Notes: generated by a model not told the origin, from the sequence alone. A stretch of DNA of 64,000 nucleotides from Nocardioides sp. YR527 (GCF_900101045.1 NZ_FNFN01000003.1:124001-188000), one strand, 5' to 3'; positions 52,055-60,962 are shown, numbered from the stretch's first letter. Program-made: numbers and translations.

Positions 52055-52803
52055 GCACTCAGCAGACACCCAGCCGCTTTCTCAGCGTCGCAGGTGTGAT
52101 CGCTGGATTGGGATCGATGGGCATCTGCATAGGGCTGGTGGCTCGCAACCACGAGGAACCCTTCGGCCTCGTGTGGTCGCTGCTCTTCGTTGTCCTGGGC
52201 CTGATCGTCTTGATCTCCTTCGTCGGACTGGTTCTCGCCAAGCGCCCACGGTTGCCGGCTCTCCCGGGCCGGGACACCACCTTTGAGGACGAGCCCGCGC
52301 GGTTCCTGCCCCGGAGTGCGAACCCGGGCACGCTCGTCAGCACCACCATCTTGGTCATGCTCGGGGGCTGGTTCTTGGTGATGGGTGTCGTCGGCGCCAT
52401 CGAGGAGAACTGGCTCTGGCCGGTGCTCGCGGCGTTCCCCGCGGCGTACTTTCTGGGCTTCCCCATCCTTCGCGCGGTGGGCTTGTTCCGGCCGGGCGGT
52501 GTGTGGCTGACTCCGACGCGGGTTGTGAACGAGCAGTACGGGCTCCGGAGTGAGATCGCGCTGGCCGGGGTGAAGACGGCGTACTCGGTCATGGAAAACG
52601 TGCGGATTGAGCCGAACGATCCAGCTGCGGTGCATCACGCCAGGCGTACGCCGCGATTGTGGTGCGCTCGGCTTGTTCCGGGCGAGATGCTCGTTCTAGC
52701 TGAAGGTCTCGAGGGAGGCGTCGACGGATTCGCTGCTGAGGTTCGTCGGCTCGCTGAGGCAGCGCAGGGCGGCGGCCGCAAGAGTCGATGGCCAAGGGGT
52801 TAG
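52051..52803 (+). CDS. Membrane protein coupled to the toxin-like gene, possible immunity partner
   Basis: 250 aa from the TTG at 52051, whose position within the preceding stop (TTGA) implies translational coupling. Four TM helices (about residues 12-35, 43-65, 100-122, 128-150) precede a cytoplasmic C-terminal domain with a conserved-looking TPTRVVNEQYGLRSEIAL, similar in type to PH-like domains. Not recognised as any family. Its position right after a toxin-like gene suggests immunity, but that is inference. Confidence 0.65.
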   Translation: MSTQQTPSRFLSVAGVIAGLGSMGICIGLVARNHEEPFGLVWSLLFVVLGLIVLISFVGLVLAKRPRLPALPGRDTTFEDEPARFLPRSANPGTLVSTTILVMLGGWFLVMGVVGAIEENWLWPVLAAFPAAYFLGFPILRAVGLFRPGGVWLTPTRVVNEQYGLRSEIALAGVKTAYSVMENVRIEPNDPAAVHHARRTPRLWCARLVPGEMLVLAEGLEGGVDGFAAEVRRLAEAAQGGGRKSRWPRG

Positions 52804-52849
52804 CGCCGACCCAGTTGAGATCGGCTTGGATCTCGGGTGCGCTGCCGTC

Positions 52850-52954
52850 ATGAGTAGGTCGTCGGTTCGATTCCGACAGGCGGCTCCGACAAAACCCCCG
52901 TCTGACCAGCCCGAACAGGGCAGGAACAGCGGGGGTTCTTGCGTTGTCGCTCGC
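52850..52954 (+). repeat. Direct repeat, right copy (attR-like tRNA fragment)
   Basis: Begins ATGAGTAGGTCGTCGGTTCG; the first 36 bp (to 52885) are the tRNA-Thr 3' half, differing at one base. The terminator stem follows. No tRNA 5' half is present, so it is not a functional gene. Confidence 0.75.
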
Positions 52955-52964
52955 GGGCGGCCCG

Positions 52965-53147
52965 TCAGCTCGCTCCCCGCCATCCGCTCGCCTCGCCGAA
53001 CGGCAGCGCGAGCACGTCGTCGTACGCCTCGTCATCCAGATCACCGGGAGCCATCGGCAGCTCCAACAGGTCCGGCAGCGGCGACGTGGGATCGTCGGGC
53101 AGTCCCGCCGGATGGTCGACAACGAGCTCTCTCATGACTGGCCTCAT
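52965..53147 (-). CDS. Small acidic protein of unknown function, 60 aa
   Basis: ATG at 53147 (or 53135) with a G-rich upstream. Sequence is acidic and Pro/Leu-rich (LPDLLELPMAPGDLDDEAYD) and has no TM helix. It sits just right of the tRNA fragment, transcribed toward it. Seen as plausible because it keeps G/C-rich third positions and has no overlapping gene. Confidence 0.45.
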   Translation of the reverse strand: MRPVMRELVVDHPAGLPDDPTSPLPDLLELPMAPGDLDDEAYDDVLALPFGEASGWRGAS

Positions 53148-53357
53148 ACCCCGCCCGGCTCGTTCTAAACCGAACTCGGGAAAGTTCTCACGAACCCGCG
53201 AGCCAGGCGACACCGGTGAGAACATTTGTTACCAGATATCGACGTTTGGTGGCTGTCGATGCGGGAAGGCTGCTATCTCTTCCGTGTGCGGTCCGGGTGT
53301 CCACGCTGCTGGAGTACCCCCCACTCGGTAGCGAGGGCGTCCTGGGCCGCACGCCAA

Positions 53358-54659
53358 TCAGGCTCGATCCGCGGCCACGGGCTCGAGCGACGGCTCGGTG
53401 TGAGGCCCGGCCCACCAGACGAGGGTGGTGATCACGCCGATCACGAGGAGCGCCGAGGTCAGCCAGAACGGGTAGGTGCGGTCGATCCCCGAGAGCCAGC
53501 CGGAGATCCAGCCGAACGGGGCGGCAGCCAGCATCACCGCGGTGCGCTGCAGCGCCATCACGCGTGAGCGCTCGGCCTCGTCGACGTGGAACGCGACGAG
53601 CGACTCCGAGAGCATGAAGAGCATCCCGGCGCCGAAGCTGTCGAGGAGGAGACAGACCCCCAGAAGCGCGTACGTCATCAGGTCGGCGTCGCCCTCGGCG
53701 GCCGGGATCGCGACGAGCGCCAGCTGGCCGGCCAGATAGATGCCGAAGCCCCACAGGGTCGCCTGTTTGAGGTCGTGGCCGGAGGTCAGCCGGCGGATCA
53801 GGGTGAAGAGGAAGAGCACCGACAGCAGCGAGCGCACCATCGGGAAGAACGGCAGCAACGGGTCGGGCACGTGCAGGCGATGGCTGACCAGGACCTGCCA
53901 GAAGGTGCCGTTGACGAGGGTGACGGCCGCGACGACGGCGGCGATGGCCAGCGCGAGCAGCGAGCCGCGGGACCGGCCCAGCAGTCGCGCGGCGCCGCGG
54001 TAGCCGGCGAAGAGCCGCCAGAGGCTCTCGTGCCGGGTCTCCTCCATCCGGATCCGGCCCTGGCGGGTCTCGGTGGAGGCGGCGTACAGCAGGATGATCT
54101 TGGCCAGCATCACCACTGCCGCGTTGATGAAGAGCACCCGCACCGCGGGCTCCAGGCCGAACTGCGCGACCATGAAGGCGGCGATCGGGGCGAAGAGCGC
54201 CGAGCAGTCCGCCGCGACCCGCACCAGGGAGTAGATGCCGGTGAGCTGGTCGCGCTCCGCGTCCTCGACCATCAGGCAGTCCCAGGCGTTCGCGGTGACC
54301 TGCAGCGCGCCGTTGAGCAGCGACGCGGCCAGGAAGGCCCAGAAGTCCTGTGCGAACGCCCAGATCAGACACGGGATCACGAACGCGATCACGTCGAAGA
54401 CCGCGTTCGTCAGCCGGCGCCCCATCCGGTCGGTGATGATGCCGCCGGCGAGCCCGAAGAACACCTGGGAGATCATCCCGGCGGTCGCGAGCAGGCCGAT
54501 CTGCGCGTCGTGCAGGCCGAGCGTGAGCATGAAGACGGAGAGGTACGGCAGCACCAGCGCCATCGACAGGCCCCACATCGGCTCGGTCCACACGCAGGCG
54601 CGCGGGTTGCCGCGGAGATGGATCAGGGTGTGCCACAGGGAGCCGGGGGAGGATGCCAC
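53358..54659 (-). CDS. MFS transporter
   Basis: 433 aa from the GTG at 54659. Twelve hydrophobic segments. The loop 2-3 motif GGIITDRMGRRLTNA is the MFS motif A, and DCLMVEDAERDQLTGIYS lies in the first half. Closest in style to drug/unknown-substrate exporters; the substrate cannot be set. Divergent from a TetR gene, which most likely controls it. Confidence 0.88.
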   Translation of the reverse strand: MASSPGSLWHTLIHLRGNPRACVWTEPMWGLSMALVLPYLSVFMLTLGLHDAQIGLLATAGMISQVFFGLAGGIITDRMGRRLTNAVFDVIAFVIPCLIWAFAQDFWAFLAASLLNGALQVTANAWDCLMVEDAERDQLTGIYSLVRVAADCSALFAPIAAFMVAQFGLEPAVRVLFINAAVVMLAKIILLYAASTETRQGRIRMEETRHESLWRLFAGYRGAARLLGRSRGSLLALAIAAVVAAVTLVNGTFWQVLVSHRLHVPDPLLPFFPMVRSLLSVLFLFTLIRRLTSGHDLKQATLWGFGIYLAGQLALVAIPAAEGDADLMTYALLGVCLLLDSFGAGMLFMLSESLVAFHVDEAERSRVMALQRTAVMLAAAPFGWISGWLSGIDRTYPFWLTSALLVIGVITTLVWWAGPHTEPSLEPVAADRA

Positions 54660-54748
54660 CGGAGAAGTGAATCAGGTGTCGTCTGACGTCGGAAAACGAT
54701 TTCACGGCGACTTCGGTGGCCGCCGACCTGGACGTTAGTCTTGGTCGG
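54660..54748. promoter_or_regulatory. Divergent MFS/TetR promoter region
   Basis: 89 bp. An imperfect inverted repeat GTGAATC...GATTTCAC (about 54666-54704) could be a TetR operator. Confidence 0.4.
54736..54741 (+). promoter_or_regulatory. Candidate -10 element, leaderless tetR
   Basis: TAGTCT ends 7 nt before the GTG at 54749. No ribosome site precedes the start. Confidence 0.4.
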
Positions 54749-55348
54749 GTGACAAGGGTTTCTGCCGACGAGCGGCGACGGTTGCTGGTGCAGGCGGCCA
54801 TCCGGGTGATGGCGCGCGAAGGCGTGGCCCAGGCGACGACGCGGTCGATCGTGGCCGAGGCGGACATGTCGCTCGGCACCTTCCACTACTGCTTCCGCTC
54901 CAAGGAGGAGTTGCTCGAGCAGGTGATCACCACGATCACCAGCCACACGCTGGCGCCCGCCCTGGAGATCATCGAAGGTCCGGGCACGCTCGAGGAGAAG
55001 CTGCGCGGCGGCCTGGCGTCCTACTGGCGGCACGTGCTGGACAACCCCGACGAGCACCGGGTGACGTACGAGCTGACGCAGTACGCGACGCGCAACCCGG
55101 CGCTGGCAGAGGTCGCGCGGATGCAGTACCGCACCTACCTCGACGCTCACACCACGGTGATCGAGACGCTCGCGACCAGTGCCGGGGTGACCTGGACGGT
55201 CGACGTCGAGGTGCTGGCGCGGTACCTGACCGCGATCGTGGACGGTCTGACCCTGCTCTATCTCAACGAGGGCGACGCGGAGACCGCGGGCGCGGCGATC
55301 GAGCTGGCCGCCACGCAGCTCCTGGGGCTGGTCGAACAGCCGTCCTGA
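54749..55348 (+). CDS. TetR-family regulator
   Basis: 199 aa from the GTG at 54749 (a GTG at 54716 is less likely). HTH residues about 8-52: RRRLLVQAAIRVMAREGVA, ATTRSIVAEADMSLGTFHYCF and SKEELLEQVI. The C-terminal domain has TetR_C-type helices. Divergent from the MFS gene; convergent with the sphingolipid-type operon (17 bp between stops), which it could also affect. Confidence 0.9.
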   Translation: MTRVSADERRRLLVQAAIRVMAREGVAQATTRSIVAEADMSLGTFHYCFRSKEELLEQVITTITSHTLAPALEIIEGPGTLEEKLRGGLASYWRHVLDNPDEHRVTYELTQYATRNPALAEVARMQYRTYLDAHTTVIETLATSAGVTWTVDVEVLARYLTAIVDGLTLLYLNEGDAETAGAAIELAATQLLGLVEQPS

Positions 55349-55365
55349 CCGGCAGGCCCGACGGG

Positions 55366-56574
55366 TCAGAGGAAGGTCTTCCCCTCGCCGCGGTAGGTCG
55401 GGACCACGTCGAGGATGCGGTCACCCTCGACGAGGACGATCTCGTCGACGTGCTCGGAGAGCTCGCCGGCCTTGGTGTGCCGGAACCACACGTGGTCACC
55501 GAGGCCGAGCTCACCGACCCGGTCGCCCACCAACGGCGTCTGCACCTCGCCGGCACCCTCCTGATCGACCAGCGACAGCCCCGGTGGCCACACCGGCGTC
55601 GGCAGCCGGTCCTTCCCGGCGGCACCCGACGCGATCCAGCCGCCGCCCAGCACCGTGGCGTGCTGCGGTGAGGGGCGGCGTACGACCGACAGCACGAAGT
55701 ACGCGGCGGGCTGGGGCTGGAAGCGGGTGTAGAAGTCGAACAGGCGTGGGGCGAACAGCCCTGACCCGGCTGCCACCTCGGTGACCGGCGGCTCGGCCGC
55801 GGTGAGCTCGAGGCTTCCGGTGCCGCCACCGTTGACGAACTCCAGGGGTGCGACGCTCCGGACGGCGGCGACCGCGGCCGCGCGCCGCTCGGCGAGCTCC
55901 GCGGCCGACCGGCGCTGCATCGCTCGCACCGCGAACCGGCGTACGCCCGGCTGGTTGTCGCCGATGCCCGCGATCTGGCCCTCGTAGCCCATCAGACCCA
56001 CCAGGTCGAAGCGCGGATGAGCGGCCACCTTGCGTGCCAACGCGCCGGCCTCCTCGGGCGTGTACACCGGTGAGCGGCGAGCACCCAGGTGGAGCCGCCC
56101 ACCGGCGAGCCGGAGCGAGACGTCGAGCTCCAGACAGATCCGGAGCGGCGGGCCGTCGGGACCTACGATCGAGGCCGTCAGGTCGAGATGATCGGGGCTG
56201 TCGACCATCAGCGTGACCCGGGAGGCGAGCCTCTCGTCCGCGGCCAGCCGTTGGAGCGCCGCGCGGTGCGTGGTGGGGTAGCCGACGACCACGTCCTCGT
56301 GCTCCTCGGCGAGCCAGAGTGCCTCGGGCAGGGTGTAGGCGAGGATGCCGGACATCCCGGGGATCTCGAGCGCCTCCCGGATCACCGAGCGCACCCGGAT
56401 CGACTTGCTGGCGACCCGGATCGGCTTCCCGGCGGCGCGGCGGACCAGCTGGTGGGCGTTGGTTCGGAGCGCCGCCACGTCGAGGACGGCGAACGGCGGG
56501 TCCAGATGCTCGGTCGCGGCGAGCAGGTCCGGCCACGAGGAGCGGGCGGGACCGCCGAGCTGGGTCAACGTCAT
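55366..56574 (-). CDS. Fold-III PLP enzyme, paralogue of 5746-6954
   Basis: 402 aa, the same length as its paralogue. PLP-lysine motif PIRVASKSIR (Lys57), MGYEGQIAG, EFVNGGGTGSLELT, and a closing GDHVWFRHTKAGELSEH. No HxC zinc motif. Likely acts on amino-compound substrates with a hydroxyl at C3. It is the last gene of the four-gene operon that starts with ceramidase; its start overlaps the FAD oxidase stop by 4 nt. Substrate not known. Confidence 0.83.
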   Translation of the reverse strand: MTLTQLGGPARSSWPDLLAATEHLDPPFAVLDVAALRTNAHQLVRRAAGKPIRVASKSIRVRSVIREALEIPGMSGILAYTLPEALWLAEEHEDVVVGYPTTHRAALQRLAADERLASRVTLMVDSPDHLDLTASIVGPDGPPLRICLELDVSLRLAGGRLHLGARRSPVYTPEEAGALARKVAAHPRFDLVGLMGYEGQIAGIGDNQPGVRRFAVRAMQRRSAAELAERRAAAVAAVRSVAPLEFVNGGGTGSLELTAAEPPVTEVAAGSGLFAPRLFDFYTRFQPQPAAYFVLSVVRRPSPQHATVLGGGWIASGAAGKDRLPTPVWPPGLSLVDQEGAGEVQTPLVGDRVGELGLGDHVWFRHTKAGELSEHVDEIVLVEGDRILDVVPTYRGEGKTFL

Positions 56575-57887
56575 CGTGATGCCTCCGGAGCAGGGCCGAG
56601 CACGCGGTCCAGGTAGGGGTTGGTGAAGGCGCCCGTGGGATCGAGCCGGTCGCGGAGCGCGACGAAGTCGTCGAAGCGCGGGTAGCGCTCACGCATCGCC
56701 GGTGCGTCGAGTCGGTGCATCTTGCCCCAGTGCGGTCGACCGCCGGCGGCGCCGAGCACGTCCTCGCAGATGCCGAACCAGCGCTCGTGCGGCATCCGGT
56801 GGTACTGATGGAAGGCGACGACGGCGGAGTCCCGCTCGTAGGCCGGCGAGAGCCAGATGTCGTCGTGACGTACGAACCGGACCTCGAAGGGGAACGAGAC
56901 GGCCTCGTCGTGGGTGTCGACCCACCGCTTCAGCTCGCGCAGCGCGGGCACGAGTGCCTCACGTGGCACGAAGTACTCACCCTCGCGGAAACGTACGTCC
57001 CGGTCGGAGGCGAACACGTTCGGGGCCAGGTCGGTGAAGTCGCGCGAGGAGATCGCCCTGGTCACGAACCGGGTGATCCCGGGAACCAGGCGCGGGAAGC
57101 GGGTGCCCACGCGCAGCATCGCCTCGAAGCCGATGTTGGTGACGATCTTGTCGTCGACCGTACGCGTCAGCCGGCTCATCGGGTGCAGCTCGGTGTCGCC
57201 GGGCAGCCGCTGGAACCTCCGGGTCAGCGCGGTGGTCGTGTGTGGGAACCAGAAGAACTCGAAGTGGTCGTTGGCGGCCACCAGCTCGTCGACGCCGTCG
57301 AGCACCTCCTCCAGCGGCGCGGCCGCGTCGACGGCCCGTAGCGCGTAGAGCGGCACGCACTGCAGCGTCACCTTGGTGATCACGCCGAGCGCACCGAACG
57401 AGACCCGCGCGGCCTCGAACAGCTCCGGCCGCTCGGTCGCCGAGCACGCCACGATCGAGCCGTCGGCGAGGACCAGCTCGAGCCCGCGCACCTGGGTCGA
57501 GATGCTGCCGAACGCGGCGCCGCTGCCGTGGGTGCCGGTCGAGATCGCTCCGGCCAGGGTCTGCCGGTCGATGTCCCCGAGGATCTCCATCGCCAGCCCG
57601 TGATCGGCCAGGATCGGGTTGAGCCGGTGCAGCGGGATGCCCGCGTCAACCGTCACCAGCCCGGACTCGCGGTCGACCGCGTGGACCCCGTCGAGCCGGT
57701 CCGGCCGCAGCTGTACGCCGGGCGCGACCGCCGCGCCGGTGAACGAGTGCCCCGACCCGATCATCCGGACCTTCAGCCGGTCGCGGGAGGCCTCCTTGAC
57801 GGCGGCCGCCACCTCGTCGGTCGTCGCGGGGTCGATCACGCGCACGGGCGTGACCCGCTCGGTGCCTGCCCAGTTCTGCCAGCTCAC
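56571..57887 (-). CDS. FAD-linked alditol/aldonolactone-type oxidase, paralogue of 3391-4698
   Basis: 438 aa from the GTG at 57887, which overlaps the preceding stop by 4 nt and gives the family start MSWQNWAG. Covalent-FAD His47 in IGSGHSF, GTHGSG in the FAD domain, FEVRF (E-x-R pair) and RPHWGKMH in the substrate domain. Expected to oxidise a primary or secondary alcohol and give H2O2. Lies between a sphingomyelinase and a PLP enzyme in one operon, so the alcohol may come from the products of those enzymes. Confidence 0.85.
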   Translation of the reverse strand: MSWQNWAGTERVTPVRVIDPATTDEVAAAVKEASRDRLKVRMIGSGHSFTGAAVAPGVQLRPDRLDGVHAVDRESGLVTVDAGIPLHRLNPILADHGLAMEILGDIDRQTLAGAISTGTHGSGAAFGSISTQVRGLELVLADGSIVACSATERPELFEAARVSFGALGVITKVTLQCVPLYALRAVDAAAPLEEVLDGVDELVAANDHFEFFWFPHTTTALTRRFQRLPGDTELHPMSRLTRTVDDKIVTNIGFEAMLRVGTRFPRLVPGITRFVTRAISSRDFTDLAPNVFASDRDVRFREGEYFVPREALVPALRELKRWVDTHDEAVSFPFEVRFVRHDDIWLSPAYERDSAVVAFHQYHRMPHERWFGICEDVLGAAGGRPHWGKMHRLDAPAMRERYPRFDDFVALRDRLDPTGAFTNPYLDRVLGPAPEASR

Positions 57888-58816
57888 GGCGTCCCTCCCA
57901 GGACCGGATAGTGGTCGGAGTAGTCCGTGTAGGTCGTCCCGCCGGAGCTCCACGGCGGCGAGGTCGGCGTCAGCGTGGTGTTGGTCCACCCGCGAGGCTG
58001 CTGGTGGCCGCGCCGGAACAGCACGTAGTCCAGCTGCTCGCGCCCGCCCGAGCTCGCCAGCGGGTTGGTCTCCGGGTCCCAGCTGTAGGGATGCCCGGCG
58101 AAGGACGGGGCGGTGGCGTCGAGCGCGGCCAGCATGGTGGCGTACTCCGGGGACTCCTTGACGACGTTGAGGTCGCCGGTGATCACGATCGGCTCCTCAG
58201 CCGGGATCGCGAGCCCGTCGAGGAAGCCGTCGAGCTCGGCGAACTGCTCGGCTCGGACGCTCGCACCGCCGCCGAAGCAGGCCGGGTCCTCGGCCTGCAC
58301 ATGTGTGCCGACCACGTGCACCGGCCTGCCGTCGACGTCCAGGCGGGCGTAGACGAACCCCTTGTTCGAGAACCAGTCGGCGCCACACCCGTCGGCGTAC
58401 ACGTACTGGACGCGATGCGTGATCGGCCACCTGCTCAGGATGGTCACGCCGCCGTCCTCGGGACTCAGCGAGGAGTACGACCCGAGGGTCTCGTCCCAGC
58501 CCGAGCGGGAGCGGCCGAGGACCGGTGTCTGGTGGGGATACTGGCTCGCCAGGCGCGACTTGAGCGTGTCGGCAGGGCCGTTGTCGAACGCCTCCTCCAG
58601 CACCACGACATCGTGCCCGCGCAGATGGTCGGCCTCCGCGAACAGGTCCGCCCGGGTGCCGTTGGCCTTCCCGCCCAGGATCGTCGGCAGCATCGCGACG
58701 TTGTGGGTCAGGATGCTGAGGTCGGGCGGCGGAGGCGCGGCCGAGGCCGCCGGGCCGGGCAGCAACGTCGTGGCGACGGCGCACACCGCCGCGACGCCCA
58801 CCGCTGCGGACCTCAT
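57884..58816 (-). CDS. Secreted neutral sphingomyelinase C-type phosphodiesterase
   Basis: 310 aa. Signal peptide to about residue 26 (AASA). DNase I-like fold with the full bacterial sphingomyelinase set: THNV (Asn39), VVLEEAFD (metal Glu74 or Glu75), NKGF, GTHVQAED (His172), GDLN (Asp215, Asn217) and SDHYPV (Asp301, His302). Hydrolyses the headgroup phosphodiester of a sphingomyelin-like lipid to ceramide. Start overlaps the ceramidase stop by 4 nt. Confidence 0.9.
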   Translation of the reverse strand: MRSAAVGVAAVCAVATTLLPGPAASAAPPPPDLSILTHNVAMLPTILGGKANGTRADLFAEADHLRGHDVVVLEEAFDNGPADTLKSRLASQYPHQTPVLGRSRSGWDETLGSYSSLSPEDGGVTILSRWPITHRVQYVYADGCGADWFSNKGFVYARLDVDGRPVHVVGTHVQAEDPACFGGGASVRAEQFAELDGFLDGLAIPAEEPIVITGDLNVVKESPEYATMLAALDATAPSFAGHPYSWDPETNPLASSGGREQLDYVLFRRGHQQPRGWTNTTLTPTSPPWSSGGTTYTDYSDHYPVLGGTP

Positions 58817-60888
58817 CGGCCCACGACCGAGAAGGTCGGGCTGGTGCCGCTGATGGACCGGATGCTCCCGAGCAGACTCCGGGCGTCGCCGAAGTAGCGG
58901 ATCCGATAGCTTCCGGCCGCCACGTCGTCGGGTACGTCCCAGGTGATCGTCACCTTCGACGCCGCGACGCCGTAGCGCTTCCAGTGGAGCTTCGTCGACC
59001 AGTCACCGTCGTCGGCGATCCGCTCCCAACCCTCCGCCGTGCGGCGCTCCACAGTGAGGTAGCTGCCGCCATGGTGCAGGTCGTTGTTCGGATGCGCGCC
59101 GGCGAACGTGACGCTCGCCTGTTCGCCCGGGCGGTACGTCGCGGCCGGCGCGGTCAGCACGTCGCCGTAGCCCTTCCCGAGCGGCGGCGCGTCGGCGACC
59201 ACCGCGCCCTGGAGCGAGGGGAACTGGCCGGCGCTGCGGTCGCGCTCCTTCTCGCCGAGCGGTACGTCGACCCCGTCCCGCATCGCGGCACCCAGGTCGG
59301 CCGCGGTCTGCATGAACGCCGGGAGCTCGTAGCGTCCGAAGAGGGTCGAGGCGCCCTCGTACTCCTTGGCGTCGTACTCCTCCGGCGTGGTCAGGTAGTG
59401 CGCGTAGGCGTTGGCGTAGCCCTGCACGAGCACGTGGTCGATGTCGGTGCCGACCGCCTCGGCGACCGCCTGCCGCAGCCGCAGGCCGGACACCACGGTC
59501 ACCTCGGCAGGCATCCCGACGAGGTAGAAGTCGCCGATCCGGACCAGCTGTACCGGCAGCTTCTGCTGCACCATGTCGAGCGGCCCGACCGGGAGCAGGA
59601 TCTCCTTCGAGCCCTGGCAGGCACGCAGCGCCGGGCTCGCCGTGTAGAGCGCCTCGGAGATCGCTGCGACCGCCGGGTTGCCGCCGTCCTTGCCCTCCTT
59701 GAAGATCGGCAGCCCGCCGCCACCGTCCTCGGTGCTGCCCGCCGCGAACGCCGCGCCGAGCGCGGCGGGGCAGGTGCTGTGCGGCTTCCCGTCGGGGGTG
59801 AACTCGGGCCGTACCGTGGTGTCGGCGAGGTCGACGTAGACGATCCGGGAGTCGACGCCGCCGCTCAGCTCGCGGTCGTCATCGAGTCCGCGGCGGGCGG
59901 CGTCGTACGTCCTGGTGCCGATGATCTTGGTGTTCTCGAACTGGTCGGTGGTCGGGCCGTCGGAGGGCCGCAGGTTGAGGTTCGGAGACATGTCGCCGGA
60001 GTTGGTCTGCGCGAACGACGCGACGAAGCCGGGGTCGTGGCTGTCCTCGACGTAGTCGACGCCGCTGGCGATCCGTTCCCACGCGTACTCGGCGTAGCCC
60101 TTGTTGTCGGGGCTCACCAGCGTGTTGTCGGTCGACATGCTCGTCGCGTGGACCGGGAACCAGTTGATCACCCCGTCGAGCTCGCCGTCCCGGTGGACCT
60201 GGAGGGTGGTGCTCCGGGTGTCGACGCCACCCGGGAAGTACGCCTTGTCGGCATCCGGGTTGCGGTCGAACGCCGTCTTCGAGCGGTTGACGTTGGCGTT
60301 GGTCAGCTCGCTGGTCGACAGGCTCAGCTCGGCGGGCGCGAGGTCGGCGTCCGCCCGCTCGATCGAGGCGACGATCCCGTCGACGAGGGCCCGGAACGTC
60401 TTGCCGTGGTAGCCGAGCGTGGTGACGTTGTAGAGCGTGTGGTGCGAGAAGCCGCCGGGCGCCGCGTGCGTGTGGGTCGCGGTCAGCATCACGTTGCGCT
60501 CGGTGTAGGTCTCGCCGAAGCGCTGCTCGAGCTTCGCCAGCACGGCGTCGCGGACGCTCTGGAAGATCATGCCCGCGTCGGCGAGGACGTGGACCACGCG
60601 CTCGCCCGACTCGGGGTCGGCGATCACGAAGGCGCGGGCGCGCTGGCGCATGTGCAGACCGCTGCTGACCTGGCCGAGGTCGGCGTAGCCCATCATCCCG
60701 GCCTCGGCGACCTCGCCCGTGACGTCGGCGATGCCGCGGCCGACGAGGTAGTCGGCGCTCCCGGCCTGCCGATCCGTGGCGTGCGGCGCGGTCGTGGCGC
60801 TCGCCGATGGTGACGACGTTGCGGGTCCGAGGGCGGCGACCGCCACCAGCGCAACAGCCGTCGCGGTCCTCCATGTGACGCTCGTCAT
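58813..60888 (-). CDS. Secreted neutral ceramidase
   Basis: 691 aa from the ATG at 60888 (an upstream TTG at 60924 is possible). Signal peptide to about residue 32. Neutral/alkaline non-lysosomal ceramidase signature: GRGIADVTGEVAEAGMMGYA, ARAFVIAD, zinc ligands in TATHTHAAPGG and FPVHATSM, and the catalytic Ser in NSGDMSPN. The C-terminal Ig-like domain (from about 550) is usual for the family. Cleaves ceramide to a sphingoid base and fatty acid outside the cell. First gene of the operon. Confidence 0.93.
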   Translation of the reverse strand: MTSVTWRTATAVALVAVAALGPATSSPSASATTAPHATDRQAGSADYLVGRGIADVTGEVAEAGMMGYADLGQVSSGLHMRQRARAFVIADPESGERVVHVLADAGMIFQSVRDAVLAKLEQRFGETYTERNVMLTATHTHAAPGGFSHHTLYNVTTLGYHGKTFRALVDGIVASIERADADLAPAELSLSTSELTNANVNRSKTAFDRNPDADKAYFPGGVDTRSTTLQVHRDGELDGVINWFPVHATSMSTDNTLVSPDNKGYAEYAWERIASGVDYVEDSHDPGFVASFAQTNSGDMSPNLNLRPSDGPTTDQFENTKIIGTRTYDAARRGLDDDRELSGGVDSRIVYVDLADTTVRPEFTPDGKPHSTCPAALGAAFAAGSTEDGGGGLPIFKEGKDGGNPAVAAISEALYTASPALRACQGSKEILLPVGPLDMVQQKLPVQLVRIGDFYLVGMPAEVTVVSGLRLRQAVAEAVGTDIDHVLVQGYANAYAHYLTTPEEYDAKEYEGASTLFGRYELPAFMQTAADLGAAMRDGVDVPLGEKERDRSAGQFPSLQGAVVADAPPLGKGYGDVLTAPAATYRPGEQASVTFAGAHPNNDLHHGGSYLTVERRTAEGWERIADDGDWSTKLHWKRYGVAASKVTITWDVPDDVAAGSYRIRYFGDARSLLGSIRSISGTSPTFSVVGR

Positions 60889-60962
60889 GACAGGAGGATG
60901 CCTGCTCGGAACTCGTTCGGTCAAGAGTCTTGGACAAGCGACCTAGTACATGGACAGGTGTC

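Larger units (their letters stand above)
50305..52954 (+). mobile_element. tRNA-Thr-associated islet of about 2.5 kb without an integrase
   Basis: A segment bounded by two 105-bp copies of the tRNA-Thr 3' end plus terminator. It carries a secreted protein gene, a 5'-truncated toxin-like gene and a coupled membrane protein gene. This layout is expected from site-specific integration into a tRNA gene, followed by loss of the integrase, but tandem duplication of the tRNA end would look the same. No transposase or recombinase sequence was seen. Confidence 0.6.

Noticed and set aside
50341..52849. Integrase or transposase inside the tRNA-bounded islet
   Set aside because: No frame shows tyrosine or serine recombinase or DDE motifs.
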